Virus record (IMG/VR): IMGVR_UViG_3300020421_000088
Location: 1-31,877 of that record
Strand: one strand, 5' to 3'
Length of the DNA stretch: 31,877 nt
DNA from: a virus
Shown: in pieces, positions 1 through 7,926 of the stretch
How the letters are laid out: every line of letters starts with the position of its first letter
Position numbering within the stretch: position 1 is the first letter of the stretch
Notes under the pieces: model-generated
Told to the model about the DNA's origin: nothing
Seen by the model: only the letters and a program-made list of their open reading frames with translations
Database searches by the model: none
Translations under genes and position numbers: made by a program

Positions 1-65
1 ACAACTGCTTGCGCAAACAATCCAGTTGAGAGCAATAATGATACAGCGAGATTACGATAGTTCAT
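1..65 (-). CDS. N-terminus of an exported protein (cut by window edge)
   Basis: Only the first 21 codons are visible; the 3' part lies outside the window. The ATG at 63-65 follows a strong ribosome binding site (AAGGAG, about 8 bases upstream). The peptide begins MNYRNLAVSLLLSTGLFAQA: a short polar/basic start, a hydrophobic core of roughly 12 residues, and an A-x-A-like end (F-A-Q-A). This is a typical Sec signal peptide, so the product is probably exported to the periplasm or envelope. It follows the ribonucleotide reductase gene by about 80 bases in the same direction. The function cannot be told from the visible part. A lysis or host-derived auxiliary protein is possible, but this is inference only. 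Confidence 0.6.
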   Translation of the reverse strand, partial: MNYRNLAVSLLLSTGLFAQAV

Positions 66-96
66 AATCTGTCTCCTTGCTTTTGATTAGTAAGTA

Positions 97-120
97 GGCA
101 CATTTTTCTACAGGTGTGCC
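97..120 (-). repeat. Inverted repeat after the reductase gene
   Basis: A perfect 6-bp inverted repeat (GGCACA / TGTGCC) with a 12-base loop lies between the reductase stop and the exported-protein gene. No T-run follows on the minus strand, so a rho-independent terminator is unlikely. It could be a weak hairpin separating the two genes in the transcript. Confidence 0.3.
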
Positions 121-146
121 GTCTGCCTGTCCGCTTTTTTTTGAAA

Positions 147-2120
147 TTAAATGATGCATGCATCACCATCACAAAACTTTTCAGCTTCTGAATCTTCACC
201 TTTCATTTTAGCAAACGATAAGTTCTTTAACTTTTTAGTCATCTTATTGTATGTTTTCTCATCAATTGCTTCATAAGGCATTTGCTTGTAAGCACCAGCA
301 TCAAATCTAGGCAAACAGCTTATTCCTTTTAGCTGATATTGGAAATAATTCAAACACTGCTCCAATTGTTCTGCTTCTGTCTTAGGATCAAATGTAACTG
401 TACAACTAACCTGATTGTCAGCCCAATGCCTTTGCATAAATGCTGCAAGACTAAATTGTTCCCATACAGTTAACTGATCTGCTGTTCTTATTCCATCACC
501 TACATCAATTGGAACTTCAATACAAACTGTAGAATCTTCTGAACCAAATGCAGGTTCAATTGTGTATCCTGCATCTTCTAATGGCTTTAATAATTCTGAC
601 TGGTTTGAAAGCCTCATTCTTCTTATGTAGAATCTAGACTCAGGATAATGAACTCCTGGTGTTGATCCTGCAAGCAATGATACTGTTCCACTCGGTTTTA
701 CAGAAGTTGTCTTTATTGATTTAGGGATAGCTAAAAAGTCTGAATATACATCATCTAATCTCTGTATTTCGTCATATCCGCTTTCTAACCATTCTCTTAA
801 TTCTCCAACTCCTCTATAGGTTAAGAATTGAGCAACACCGCTAACAGAGCATCCTATTCTTCTATTGCGAAGCATAACTCTGTTTGTTTCTGGCCAGTGT
901 GTCTTTCCTAAGGTAACTGTTTTTGCGTATAAGTACGCATATTTTAATGTCTTTTTATAGTCTTCTAATGATTCGTGTTTATATGGAAATGTCTCAACTA
1001 AGCAACATAGTTCATAAGATTCTAGAGTCTGTTCTAAGCAAGGATTTCCACCCATTGCTCTATGGTCTTTATTATCTTTTCCATTCTTCATTCTAGAATA
1101 TTCTCTCATGTTGTCTAACCAAGCAAATCCAGGTTCACCATTCTTAACAACCCTTTTACAAGCATCAGAATAATCCATTCCTAACTCTGCAAATATTGAG
1201 TTATTAGATGTCCACCCATATTGATCTCTGTGAGGGTTGACTTCATAATCTTTCAAATCCATATACTCGTCAGAATAAGGGTCACCAAATACAATTTCAG
1301 CTGTGCGACGTACGTTTCCTGCTACTACACACTTACCTATGAGATTCATTATATCTACAATTGTCGTAATTGTTATTGGTGCGCCAGTGTTTCCGTCTAA
1401 AACACCTCTAATAGTTTCATGAACTTCTTTAAGTGGTTCAGGTCCGCTTGATTGCCCACCAAAACCTTTAATTGGTACACCTGCTGGTCTTACTTTAGAG
1501 TAATCAAATTTAATTGCAGGTGTTCCGTGAAAATATGAATCGATTAATGCAGCAACTGATTCTACCCAACCTTCTCTTGTATCTGGTATTATAAATACTT
1601 CAGGATCTCTTTTCTTTGTTGGGCCTTTGACCATTATTTGCTCAGCACCTTTAGTATCAAAACCTACTCCTACACCTAGCATTGATGCATCCATTAAAAA
1701 AGTAAACGGCTTTGAGCCGTCATCTTTAATTGTTTCTGTTGATACAAATGCACAGTTATTTAGTGCTGCATATAAATTTCTTTCTTCCGTAATAGCTGTT
1801 CCCATAGCCCAAAGACCTCTACCCGGCGGTAGAAACTTCATATTAAAAATTCTATCGAACATTTCCTGTGCTGATTTTTGAGCACGCCACGGATTCCATC
1901 CTAATTGATGTGATTCTATCCAGTTCATTTGCATTGTATAAGTTCCCTCTACAACCCTTTGTACTGTTTCCCACCATTTCTCATTTTTACCATTTTCTTT
2001 TAACCTAGAGTAAGTTCTCATAAAAACTAATTCTCCTAGACCGTTAAAACCAAATGGGGCTTTTTTCCTCTTGTACTTGTCGATAAACGCTTGCGACAGC
2101 TTAAATTTGTGTGATTCCAT
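147..2120 (-). CDS. nrdJ: Adenosylcobalamin-dependent (class II) ribonucleoside-triphosphate reductase
   Basis: Reduces ribonucleotides to deoxyribonucleotides for phage DNA synthesis, using a thiyl radical generated with vitamin B12 coenzyme. At 657 aa it resembles the monomeric Lactobacillus-type enzyme, though somewhat shorter. The active-site motif NPCLE puts N359, C361 and E363 in the expected places. C372 lies 11 residues after C361 and C123 (NNCAFVS) is the expected redox partner. The C-terminus CDGDACII carries the shuttle cysteine pair C650/C655. All key residues are present, so it is probably active. The ATG follows a clear AAGGAG. It lies 59 bases downstream of the helicase gene in the replication block. 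T4 itself uses class I NrdAB, so this is a substitution relative to T4. I cannot judge substrate specificity (NTP or NDP) beyond family resemblance. Confidence 0.9.
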   Translation of the reverse strand: MESHKFKLSQAFIDKYKRKKAPFGFNGLGELVFMRTYSRLKENGKNEKWWETVQRVVEGTYTMQMNWIESHQLGWNPWRAQKSAQEMFDRIFNMKFLPPGRGLWAMGTAITEERNLYAALNNCAFVSTETIKDDGSKPFTFLMDASMLGVGVGFDTKGAEQIMVKGPTKKRDPEVFIIPDTREGWVESVAALIDSYFHGTPAIKFDYSKVRPAGVPIKGFGGQSSGPEPLKEVHETIRGVLDGNTGAPITITTIVDIMNLIGKCVVAGNVRRTAEIVFGDPYSDEYMDLKDYEVNPHRDQYGWTSNNSIFAELGMDYSDACKRVVKNGEPGFAWLDNMREYSRMKNGKDNKDHRAMGGNPCLEQTLESYELCCLVETFPYKHESLEDYKKTLKYAYLYAKTVTLGKTHWPETNRVMLRNRRIGCSVSGVAQFLTYRGVGELREWLESGYDEIQRLDDVYSDFLAIPKSIKTTSVKPSGTVSLLAGSTPGVHYPESRFYIRRMRLSNQSELLKPLEDAGYTIEPAFGSEDSTVCIEVPIDVGDGIRTADQLTVWEQFSLAAFMQRHWADNQVSCTVTFDPKTEAEQLEQCLNYFQYQLKGISCLPRFDAGAYKQMPYEAIDEKTYNKMTKKLKNLSFAKMKGEDSEAEKFCDGDACII

Positions 2121-2179
2121 TAAAACTTACTCCTTTAGTAACATGTTTATAATTTGCTATTCTAAATAAGAAGATATAA

Positions 2180-3601
2180 CTAATTTGTCTCAAAGTTTTT
2201 CCACTTTGTTTCATCTTTTTTATCCTCTCCACTTGTGCCCTTAAGATCTTCGTATTTTTTAGCAAGAAGTTTTCTTGTATACTCATTTCCGTTGTCTTGT
2301 TTTTTCATTTCAACTTGACCGTTTGAAGATGATGAATCGTATATGTCCATCTTACCGATTGATGTGTTCATTGTCAGCGGATATGTCATACCATCTGGAC
2401 CAAATCTATTTTTTATTACGTGAACACGACCTGTATTGGCAATTTTATCTTCTATCTTTCTAGAAAGTGACATAACAAAATCAGCTGTCATTATCTTAGA
2501 ATACGATTCTGCTATCTTTTCTGCTCCGATAACTTCATCTTCTAATGATGATCTGTTTGATTGTGATGCTGTCCAAACTGGTATTTGAAACTCTCCACTA
2601 AGGCCTCTTAAATCTTCATAAATATTTCCTAGCTGATGTCTTACAGCTGCATCTCTTGCAGAGCTTGTATCCCTTAATAAATCAGCATAGTCTACTAATA
2701 TTAAGTCAGGACTATTTCCCATAAGCTCTATTGTTTTTAGATGAGTGTGTATTGTTTGTACTGTAGCACCTCTTGTTGGAAAATATTTTATAATTAACTG
2801 TCCTTTACATAGGTTTTTAATTTTTTCTTTAACTAGTTCTTTGTCATCTTTAATATTCGCAACAGGTATTTCTGAGAATATTGTCGCAAATCTAAGGCCT
2901 ACATAAGCTTCATTTAATTCTAATGTGTAGTGTATTACGTTTTTTCCTGCCCTAAGTGCGTTAACAGCTAGTGCTTGTAAGAACCAACTCTTACCTATGC
3001 CAGAAGGAGCAACAACAACTCCTAGTTCTCCTCCTGCAAGACCACCATCCATAATACCATCGATAGGTTCCCATCCTGTTGGTGTTGTATTTCTATTAAT
3101 ATCTTCTAATATAGTGTCAAATTCCTCTACATAATTTAATCCTATATCTCTATGTGTTCCTGCTCTCATTGCATTATCAACAAGTCTTTTTATCTCATCA
3201 TACTGTCCTTCTTGCAGCAAATCAACTGATTTTACAATCGCTGCTTTAAGTGTCTGGTTTTTACAAAAAGTTATTGTTTCATTTTTTACAAAGTCTAAGT
3301 CAGGTGCTTCTAGATTTTTTGTAACTTCTCGAAGTTCATCTACTATTGAGTCTCTAAGTAGATCTGCATTTACTTCATTTAATTTTATTTTTAAAGTTTG
3401 TAGTGAAGGGGTCAGTTTGTATTCATAATAATAGTCTTTAATGGCTTTAACAAGCCACTGTTTTGCTTCTGTGTCTAATAATTCTGGCTGCAACATGTCA
3501 TATATTGTAACTGCAAACTGTTGATCTGCTAAAAGACTAGTAATTATTTTTGTCTGAAATACTGACCCGTACTTTGTTAGTGCATCATTTATTGGTGGCA
3601 T
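2180..3601 (-). CDS. 41: DnaB-like replicative DNA helicase (T4 gp41-like)
   Basis: A hexameric 5'-3' helicase that unwinds DNA ahead of the replication fork and normally works with primase. The protein is 473 aa. An N-terminal helical region (about residues 1-150) precedes a RecA-fold ATPase. Walker A is APSGIGKS at 198-205 and a Walker B-like segment LILVDYADLL lies near residue 300. The phrase PTGWEPIDGIMDGGLAGGEL ahead of Walker A is typical of DnaB/gp41 helicases. The C-terminus is charged and Lys-rich. The ATG sits inside the last codons of the RNase H gene (17-base overlap) with only a weak ribosome binding site, which suggests translational coupling. A separate loader (gp59) was not seen in the window. 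Confidence 0.9.
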   Translation of the reverse strand: MPPINDALTKYGSVFQTKIITSLLADQQFAVTIYDMLQPELLDTEAKQWLVKAIKDYYYEYKLTPSLQTLKIKLNEVNADLLRDSIVDELREVTKNLEAPDLDFVKNETITFCKNQTLKAAIVKSVDLLQEGQYDEIKRLVDNAMRAGTHRDIGLNYVEEFDTILEDINRNTTPTGWEPIDGIMDGGLAGGELGVVVAPSGIGKSWFLQALAVNALRAGKNVIHYTLELNEAYVGLRFATIFSEIPVANIKDDKELVKEKIKNLCKGQLIIKYFPTRGATVQTIHTHLKTIELMGNSPDLILVDYADLLRDTSSARDAAVRHQLGNIYEDLRGLSGEFQIPVWTASQSNRSSLEDEVIGAEKIAESYSKIMTADFVMSLSRKIEDKIANTGRVHVIKNRFGPDGMTYPLTMNTSIGKMDIYDSSSSNGQVEMKKQDNGNEYTRKLLAKKYEDLKGTSGEDKKDETKWKNFETN

Positions 3602-4601
3602 TTTGTAGTATTAATTCCAATTTGTTAAAACTGTCCTGCAACCAGACGTCAGGATTTCTGATTGCATGATCAATTGTATCTTCTAAAAACATTTTATGAA
3701 TCTTATATTTTACTAGTCTTCCAGAGCCATTGCTTACTTGATCAATTATTTGTAATTTTGCGTTTCCAGCAATGTCTACATCCTTAAGTTGCATTAAGTC
3801 GTAGTTTCTTTCAAGTAGATCTTTGTGTTCATCTAATTTTGTAACATTTAAAAATTCATCTATATTAACTATTTCTGTATCTGTCAAAAGTGGAAATTTT
3901 TTCCTAATTGTTTTCAGTCCTAGTCCTCTTACTCCTGGGATATTATCTGACTTATCCCCGTCTATAATTCTGTAGAATACAAAGTTCTCTGCTAATATTT
4001 CAAATTCTTCTTCAAGACGCTTTCTATCATATAAAACTTTTTTAGTAGGTGACCATACTGAAATTCTATCATTAACTATTTGATAGAAGTCTTTATCGGT
4101 CGACATTACTGTAATTTTAGATGTTCTTAAAACTTGATTTGCAATATAAGCTATTGTATCATCTGCTTCTATATTTTCAACTGTAATAAACGTAACGGGC
4201 AAGACATCAAGATATTCAATTAGCCGTGAGAATTGCATTCTCATATTTTCAGCTTCATTTACATCATTAACGCCTTCAATTCTATTTGGTCTTTTAAGTG
4301 GTTTTCTACCTGCCTTATAATCAGGATAGATTTTCTTTCTACGAGCAGATCCACCTTTACCATCAAATGCAATAATAACCCTGGTAGGTGATAACGTCCT
4401 GATTGCTAGAGCTATTGTCTGCAAGAATCCGACGATACCACCTATGTGTTGTCCATTTGCATTAGTTGCGGGTGAGACAGCCCACGTCCTGATAAAATTG
4501 TTTAAACCGTCAATTACCAGGACGTGATCATTAATGTCTCGTTCCTTGTTGGCTTCATTGCCTATCTGCTTCAGTATCTCACTATATCGCTTGTTAAGCA
4601 A
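3585..4601 (-). CDS. rnh: T4 RNase H-like 5'-3' flap exonuclease
   Basis: Removes RNA primers and 5' flaps during lagging-strand synthesis. The FEN/PIN-fold acidic residues are visible: D31 in VLVIDGLNNF, D80 in IIAFDGKGG, E145/D147/D148 in IEADDT, D169/D171 in STDKDF, and D214/D216/D219 in DGDKSDNIPG. The last set leads into a helix-hairpin-helix (GVRGLGLKTI). The basic arch follows at SARRKKIYPDYKAGR. Length is 338 aa, slightly longer than the roughly 305 aa of T4. No ATG lies before the first catalytic Asp, so I take the TTG at 4601, which overlaps the end of uvsX by 8 bases. A CTG nine codons later is an alternative. The gene sits between uvsX and the helicase. Confidence 0.88.
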   Translation of the reverse strand: MLNKRYSEILKQIGNEANKERDINDHVLVIDGLNNFIRTWAVSPATNANGQHIGGIVGFLQTIALAIRTLSPTRVIIAFDGKGGSARRKKIYPDYKAGRKPLKRPNRIEGVNDVNEAENMRMQFSRLIEYLDVLPVTFITVENIEADDTIAYIANQVLRTSKITVMSTDKDFYQIVNDRISVWSPTKKVLYDRKRLEEEFEILAENFVFYRIIDGDKSDNIPGVRGLGLKTIRKKFPLLTDTEIVNIDEFLNVTKLDEHKDLLERNYDLMQLKDVDIAGNAKLQIIDQVSNGSGRLVKYKIHKMFLEDTIDHAIRNPDVWLQDSFNKLELILQNATNK

Positions 4602-5700
4602 GATCGCCGTCCACTACTTCATCTGTAAATTCTACATCATCAATTCCTCGCTTGTCTTCATACTGGAGAATACTTTCATCACATATCTTTTCATAAAGAT
4701 ATTCTTTCAGTCCTTCATTCTCTGCAAGTTTATCAGCAAAGTCTTTTGATAAGAATTTAATTGGTTTGCCTTTGTAGTCGATAGTATACCAAGCGCCTGC
4801 TGTTTGTGCAATCTTAAGATTCTTTAATTGCGCAAGCCATCCGCCTTCATCGTCTATACCTCTATCAAAATACATCTCATAGTCTGATACTCTTAATGGA
4901 GGACCAATACGGTTTTTAACGATTTTAGCACGGCACTTATGTCCAATTACGTTGCCTTCCTTGTCTTTTATCATACCCATATTTGATAATCTAATACGTG
5001 TTGATGCATGAAAAGGTAGAGCCAATCCGCCACTTGTTGTATAAGGATCACCAAACATGACTCCCATCTTTTGACGTAACTGGTTAGTAAATACTAGTGT
5101 TATTTTATGACGACCAATCATCTGCGTAATCTTACGCATAGCCTTAGAAATAATGATAGCTTTTGAAGTAGCCCATCCGTCTTTATCATAATCAGACGAC
5201 ATCTCAACCTTAGTAGAAGCTGCTGCAAGACTATCAACAAGTATTGTTACATGTTTGTCTTTGTTAGTTTCTCTTACTTTGGTCACGATGTCTTCAATGC
5301 CTTGAAATATATCTTCAACAGTTTCCATGTGAAGATACAGGATATTCTGAGTATCAGCACCAATTGCATCTAAAAACTCCTTACTTACAGAAGTTTCTGT
5401 ATCAATATAGATTCCAATACCACCTTTTTTCTGTGTCTCGGCAAGAATATGTGCACCAAGCAGTGATTTTCCGGAAGCTTGTAAACCGTTAATTTCGGTT
5501 ATTCTTCCCACTGCTATTCCACCATTCGGTCTGTTTGATATTGCCAAGTCAAGTAAAGATGATCCTGTAGATATAAAGTCATTAATATCTGTTGGTGTGT
5601 CATCGGATCCATCCAAGAAGAAGGCAACTTTTTGCCCTTTGATCTTAGAGTTTAGACTATCTGCTAGCTCGCTAGCAAGGACATCTCGTCTCTCGCTCAT
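4594..5700 (-). CDS. uvsX: UvsX-like RecA-family recombinase
   Basis: Forms filaments on single-stranded DNA and drives strand exchange for recombination-dependent replication and repair. The protein is 368 aa. A RecA-fold core includes Walker A GLQASGKS at 72-79, followed by the family-typical acidic strand IYIDTETSVS and a Walker B-like VTILVDSLAAAS. A further conserved stretch is VFTNQLRQKMG...TSGGLALPFHAS. The C-terminal region is acidic (DVEFTDEVVDGDLA), which in this family modulates DNA binding. The ATG is preceded by AGGAG. It lies 15 bases downstream of gp32, its known functional partner in T4, and overlaps the RNase H gene. Confidence 0.92.
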   Translation of the reverse strand: MSERRDVLASELADSLNSKIKGQKVAFFLDGSDDTPTDINDFISTGSSLLDLAISNRPNGGIAVGRITEINGLQASGKSLLGAHILAETQKKGGIGIYIDTETSVSKEFLDAIGADTQNILYLHMETVEDIFQGIEDIVTKVRETNKDKHVTILVDSLAAASTKVEMSSDYDKDGWATSKAIIISKAMRKITQMIGRHKITLVFTNQLRQKMGVMFGDPYTTSGGLALPFHASTRIRLSNMGMIKDKEGNVIGHKCRAKIVKNRIGPPLRVSDYEMYFDRGIDDEGGWLAQLKNLKIAQTAGAWYTIDYKGKPIKFLSKDFADKLAENEGLKEYLYEKICDESILQYEDKRGIDDVEFTDEVVDGDLA

Positions 5701-5715
5701 TGCGTTCTCCTAAGT

Positions 5716-6468
5716 TTATGAATTAAATAGATCGTCAAATGCTGAAGAAACGTCCTCAGTTGCTGTAGCTGCTTTAGCTCCAGCTGCTGGATCATTAACC
5801 TCACTATCATCAACATCACCTTCTTGGCTTAACCAGCCTTCTAGTGCTTTTTGAAGATCATCATACTCTAATTCAGAATAGATGTCAGTGATTGGCTTCT
5901 GTGTTTCTTTAACAGTCTTCATAACGTCGGCATTCTCAGTGAGAGGCGTCTGATTAGGTTTAACCCTGATAGACGTCATCGGAAAAGCACGTCCTGTTTC
6001 TTCGCTGGTCTTAAACTCAACGACGATATCACGACCATTTACTGGATCGGTGATGTCACCATAGTCTGGATCTGCGATAACAGAAAGTAGTTCCTGATAT
6101 ACCATTTTACCAAAGCCCCAGAATTTTACGCCTTCGTTCTCTTCACCTCTTACGATGACGGGAGCGTAAGTACGCATCTTAGCTTCGATTTTTCTACCAA
6201 GCTTATAGTCTTCTTTATTACCAGAAGTCTTTAGCTTAGTAGCAAACTCCTCAATTGGGTCAGGACGTCCAAATGAAATTGGAGATAAGTAATTCTTATC
6301 GCCCATGTCATAATGGAAATACAGCTCAATGAAAGGATTGTCCTTATTAAACTTATAAGGCACAACTCTAATCTGTGTCTTACCTGGTGAAGGTTTCCAT
6401 AGATTTGAGGTTCTGTTATTGGTTGATTGTAGTTGTGATAACCTGGATTTTATTACGGATAAGTCCAT
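5716..6468 (-). CDS. 32: Single-stranded DNA-binding protein (gp32-like)
   Basis: Coats single-stranded DNA during replication and recombination. At 250 aa it is shorter than T4 gp32 (301 aa). An N-terminal basic stretch (IKSRLSQLQS) resembles the cooperativity region. The OB-fold core begins at NLWKPSPGKTQIRVVPY and includes IELYFHYDMG. A flexible acidic tail ends SSAFDDLFNS, the tip that in T4 recruits partner proteins. The protein contains no cysteine at all, so the zinc site of T4 gp32 is absent. The ATG follows AAGGAG by about 9 bases. It is the first gene after a terminator and likely the first of the replication transcript (gp32, uvsX, rnh, helicase, reductase). Confidence 0.9.
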   Translation of the reverse strand: MDLSVIKSRLSQLQSTNNRTSNLWKPSPGKTQIRVVPYKFNKDNPFIELYFHYDMGDKNYLSPISFGRPDPIEEFATKLKTSGNKEDYKLGRKIEAKMRTYAPVIVRGEENEGVKFWGFGKMVYQELLSVIADPDYGDITDPVNGRDIVVEFKTSEETGRAFPMTSIRVKPNQTPLTENADVMKTVKETQKPITDIYSELEYDDLQKALEGWLSQEGDVDDSEVNDPAAGAKAATATEDVSSAFDDLFNS

Positions 6469-6515
6469 GTGTCATTACTCCTTAGTTAAGTGTTCATTAT
6501 TCAATTAATACGCTT

Positions 6516-6523
6516 ATATTTAT
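6516..6523 (-). promoter_or_regulatory. Candidate promoter element upstream of gp32
   Basis: The minus strand reads AATAAATATAAGCG here, one mismatch from the T4 late -10 element TATAAATA. It lies about 50 bases upstream of the gp32 ATG and downstream of a terminator, the position expected for a promoter. The region is very AT-rich, so chance is a real alternative. Confidence 0.35.
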
Positions 6524-6566
6524 TGCGAAACATTTTTAAAATTAAATTTTTTATAACATTTTTAAA

Positions 6567-6637
6567 AAAATAAAGGCCACAGCTGTTTTTAAGCTTTTAA
6601 TATAGTGGAAACTAAAAATCGTTCGGGCCTTTATTTT
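6567..6637 (-). terminator. Long-loop terminator between cargo genes and gp32
   Basis: A perfect 12-bp inverted repeat (AAAATAAAGGCC / GGCCTTTATTTT) encloses a 47-base loop. On the minus strand the second arm runs into a T-run, as in a rho-independent terminator. It follows the 197-aa paralogue gene and precedes the gp32 promoter region. The loop holds an ACAGCTGT palindrome and a TAGT-GGAA-ACTA mini-hairpin, which is unusual for a simple terminator. The rest of the 6469-6707 gap is plain AT-rich sequence. Confidence 0.65.
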
Positions 6638-6707
6638 AATAGCATTTTTAATAAGCAATAATATATATACTGTTAAAGACCCAAAAATCAGTTTTTATAT
6701 ATATTTT

Positions 6708-7301
6708 TTACGGTTCTTCGTAGCCAAAATCTCCGCCTTCGTAGTTGGCTTCTTGATTTGGAGCAGGAAATGGCCAACCTCCCATTCCACCACCTGTAAT
6801 ATCAATTTTTCCAGTCTTATTGTCAATATGAATTTCTTTTTTTGCAGCTATATCTTGTACATCAACAAAATCATCCCACTTTGGTTCCCACCTTGATACA
6901 CCGCCTTTATTTGTCCAGTAGTGCATTCCGCTTCTACTTTCCCATCCTCTGAAAAGTGACTTCATCTCTTTTTCAATTTTAGCTACTTTTTTCAGATCTT
7001 CAGGTGTTATGCTGCTGCTACCTGCTGTAGGTATGCCGCCTGCTTTTTTAATTTTTGCTGAATATGCTTTTGCTATTTTCATTATTTCTGGAGCAATTGA
7101 TTTTCTTGTCCATACTTTTAACATATTATTCTTTTTTATCCAATCAACATCTATTTCATCAGGTTCAGCGTTAAATCTAATTTTTTTAGACATTGCTATT
7201 TGTTCTGGAGTTGCCTCTTCTTTTAAGACTTGTCTTTTAAAATAGCTCTCTTGAATCTTTTTAAAAGAACCTTTTTTAGGTTTCCAATCAAATTTTTTCA
7301 T
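6708..7301 (-). CDS. Putative packaged protein, paralogue A
   Basis: Unrecognised function, 197 aa, soluble and Lys/Gly-rich. It is a clear paralogue of the next gene upstream. The first 30 residues match at 25 positions, sharing PKKGSFKKIQE and QVLKEEA. The C-terminal region shares a GKI-(3)-GGGMGGW-x2-PA motif. Residues 26-28 (L-K-E) fit the (L/I)-x-E consensus cut by T4-type prohead proteases, so the basic N-terminus could be a removable capsid-targeting peptide. That is inference. The ATG follows CTGGAG. The end is acidic and aromatic (GDFGYEEP). It is the last gene before a terminator. Confidence 0.7.
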   Translation of the reverse strand: MKKFDWKPKKGSFKKIQESYFKRQVLKEEATPEQIAMSKKIRFNAEPDEIDVDWIKKNNMLKVWTRKSIAPEIMKIAKAYSAKIKKAGGIPTAGSSSITPEDLKKVAKIEKEMKSLFRGWESRSGMHYWTNKGGVSRWEPKWDDFVDVQDIAAKKEIHIDNKTGKIDITGGGMGGWPFPAPNQEANYEGGDFGYEEP

Positions 7302-7328
7302 TAAATTACTCCAGTTATTTTTTTTAAT

Positions 7329-7895
7329 TTATTGTATGTATCCTGAGTACAGTCCTTCTTCAGCTTCTTTTTCATTTGCAGCTGGACTTCCCCAGCCTCC
7401 CATGCCTCCGCCTGATACTTTTATCTTGCCGTCTTTTAAAGATACTTGTAAATCTTTTCTAGCAGCAGAATCAACAACTCCTATCCAGTCAGGAGAGTTG
7501 TCATAAATATTTATACCCTGAAGTTTGATAACGTCATCTAGAGGATCACCATACATCCATCCTTTTCCTTTGGAGACATGTTTTTTCATCATGTCTTCTA
7601 GTTGCTTCATCTTGCCTTTGTCATTGCCAACGCCGCCTAATTTCTTAATTGCTTTTGAAAACTCATTTGCTGTTTTCTTTGCTCTTGGATCGATACCTTT
7701 TCGGCTCCATACTTTTTCCATATTATTCTTTTTTATCCAAGCAGGATCTATATTATCAGCATTCCAAAAATTATATTTTTTTGCAAGTGCTTCTTGCTCT
7801 GGAGATGCTTCTTCTTTTAAGACTTGTTTCTTAAAATAGTTCTCCTGAATCTTTTTAAAAGATCCTTTTTTCGGTGGCCAGTTAAATTTTATCAT
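7329..7895 (-). CDS. Putative packaged protein, paralogue B
   Basis: Unrecognised function, 188 aa. Paralogous to the gene just downstream along most of its length: a shared basic N-terminus (PKKGSFKKIQENYF), a shared PAWIKKNNMEKVWSRK / DWIKKNNMLKVWTRK block at about 50-70, and the C-terminal SGGGMGGW motif. The middle differs. L26-K27-E28 again fits a prohead-protease-type site. The leader is also duplicated: both genes have AACTGGAGT just before the ATG. This suggests a tandem duplication that has since diverged. There are no membrane segments and no recognised catalytic motif. Confidence 0.7.
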   Translation of the reverse strand: MIKFNWPPKKGSFKKIQENYFKKQVLKEEASPEQEALAKKYNFWNADNIDPAWIKKNNMEKVWSRKGIDPRAKKTANEFSKAIKKLGGVGNDKGKMKQLEDMMKKHVSKGKGWMYGDPLDDVIKLQGINIYDNSPDWIGVVDSAARKDLQVSLKDGKIKVSGGGMGGWGSPAANEKEAEEGLYSGYIQ

Positions 7896-7918
7896 TAGTC
7901 AACTCCAGTTAATTTTAT

Positions 7919-7926
7919 ATAAATAT
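7919..7926 (-). promoter_or_regulatory. ATATTTAT element before paralogue B
   Basis: The minus strand carries ATATTTAT 23 bases upstream of the ATG, in a short intergenic gap. The same octamer, in one orientation or the other, occurs in five other gaps of the window. It is a candidate promoter or processing element. Confidence 0.25.

Noticed and set aside
97-120. Rho-independent terminator after the reductase
   Set aside because: The hairpin is only 6 bp and no T-run follows it, so it is listed only as an inverted repeat.
2101-2286. A 61-codon minus-strand open frame between reductase and helicase
   Set aside because: It overlaps the helicase 3' end and reductase start out of frame, has no good ribosome binding site and shows no recognisable protein character.
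6469-6707. tRNA or other known RNA gene in the largest gap
   Set aside because: No cloverleaf or CCA end was seen; the gap is explained by a terminator and AT-rich promoter-like sequence.
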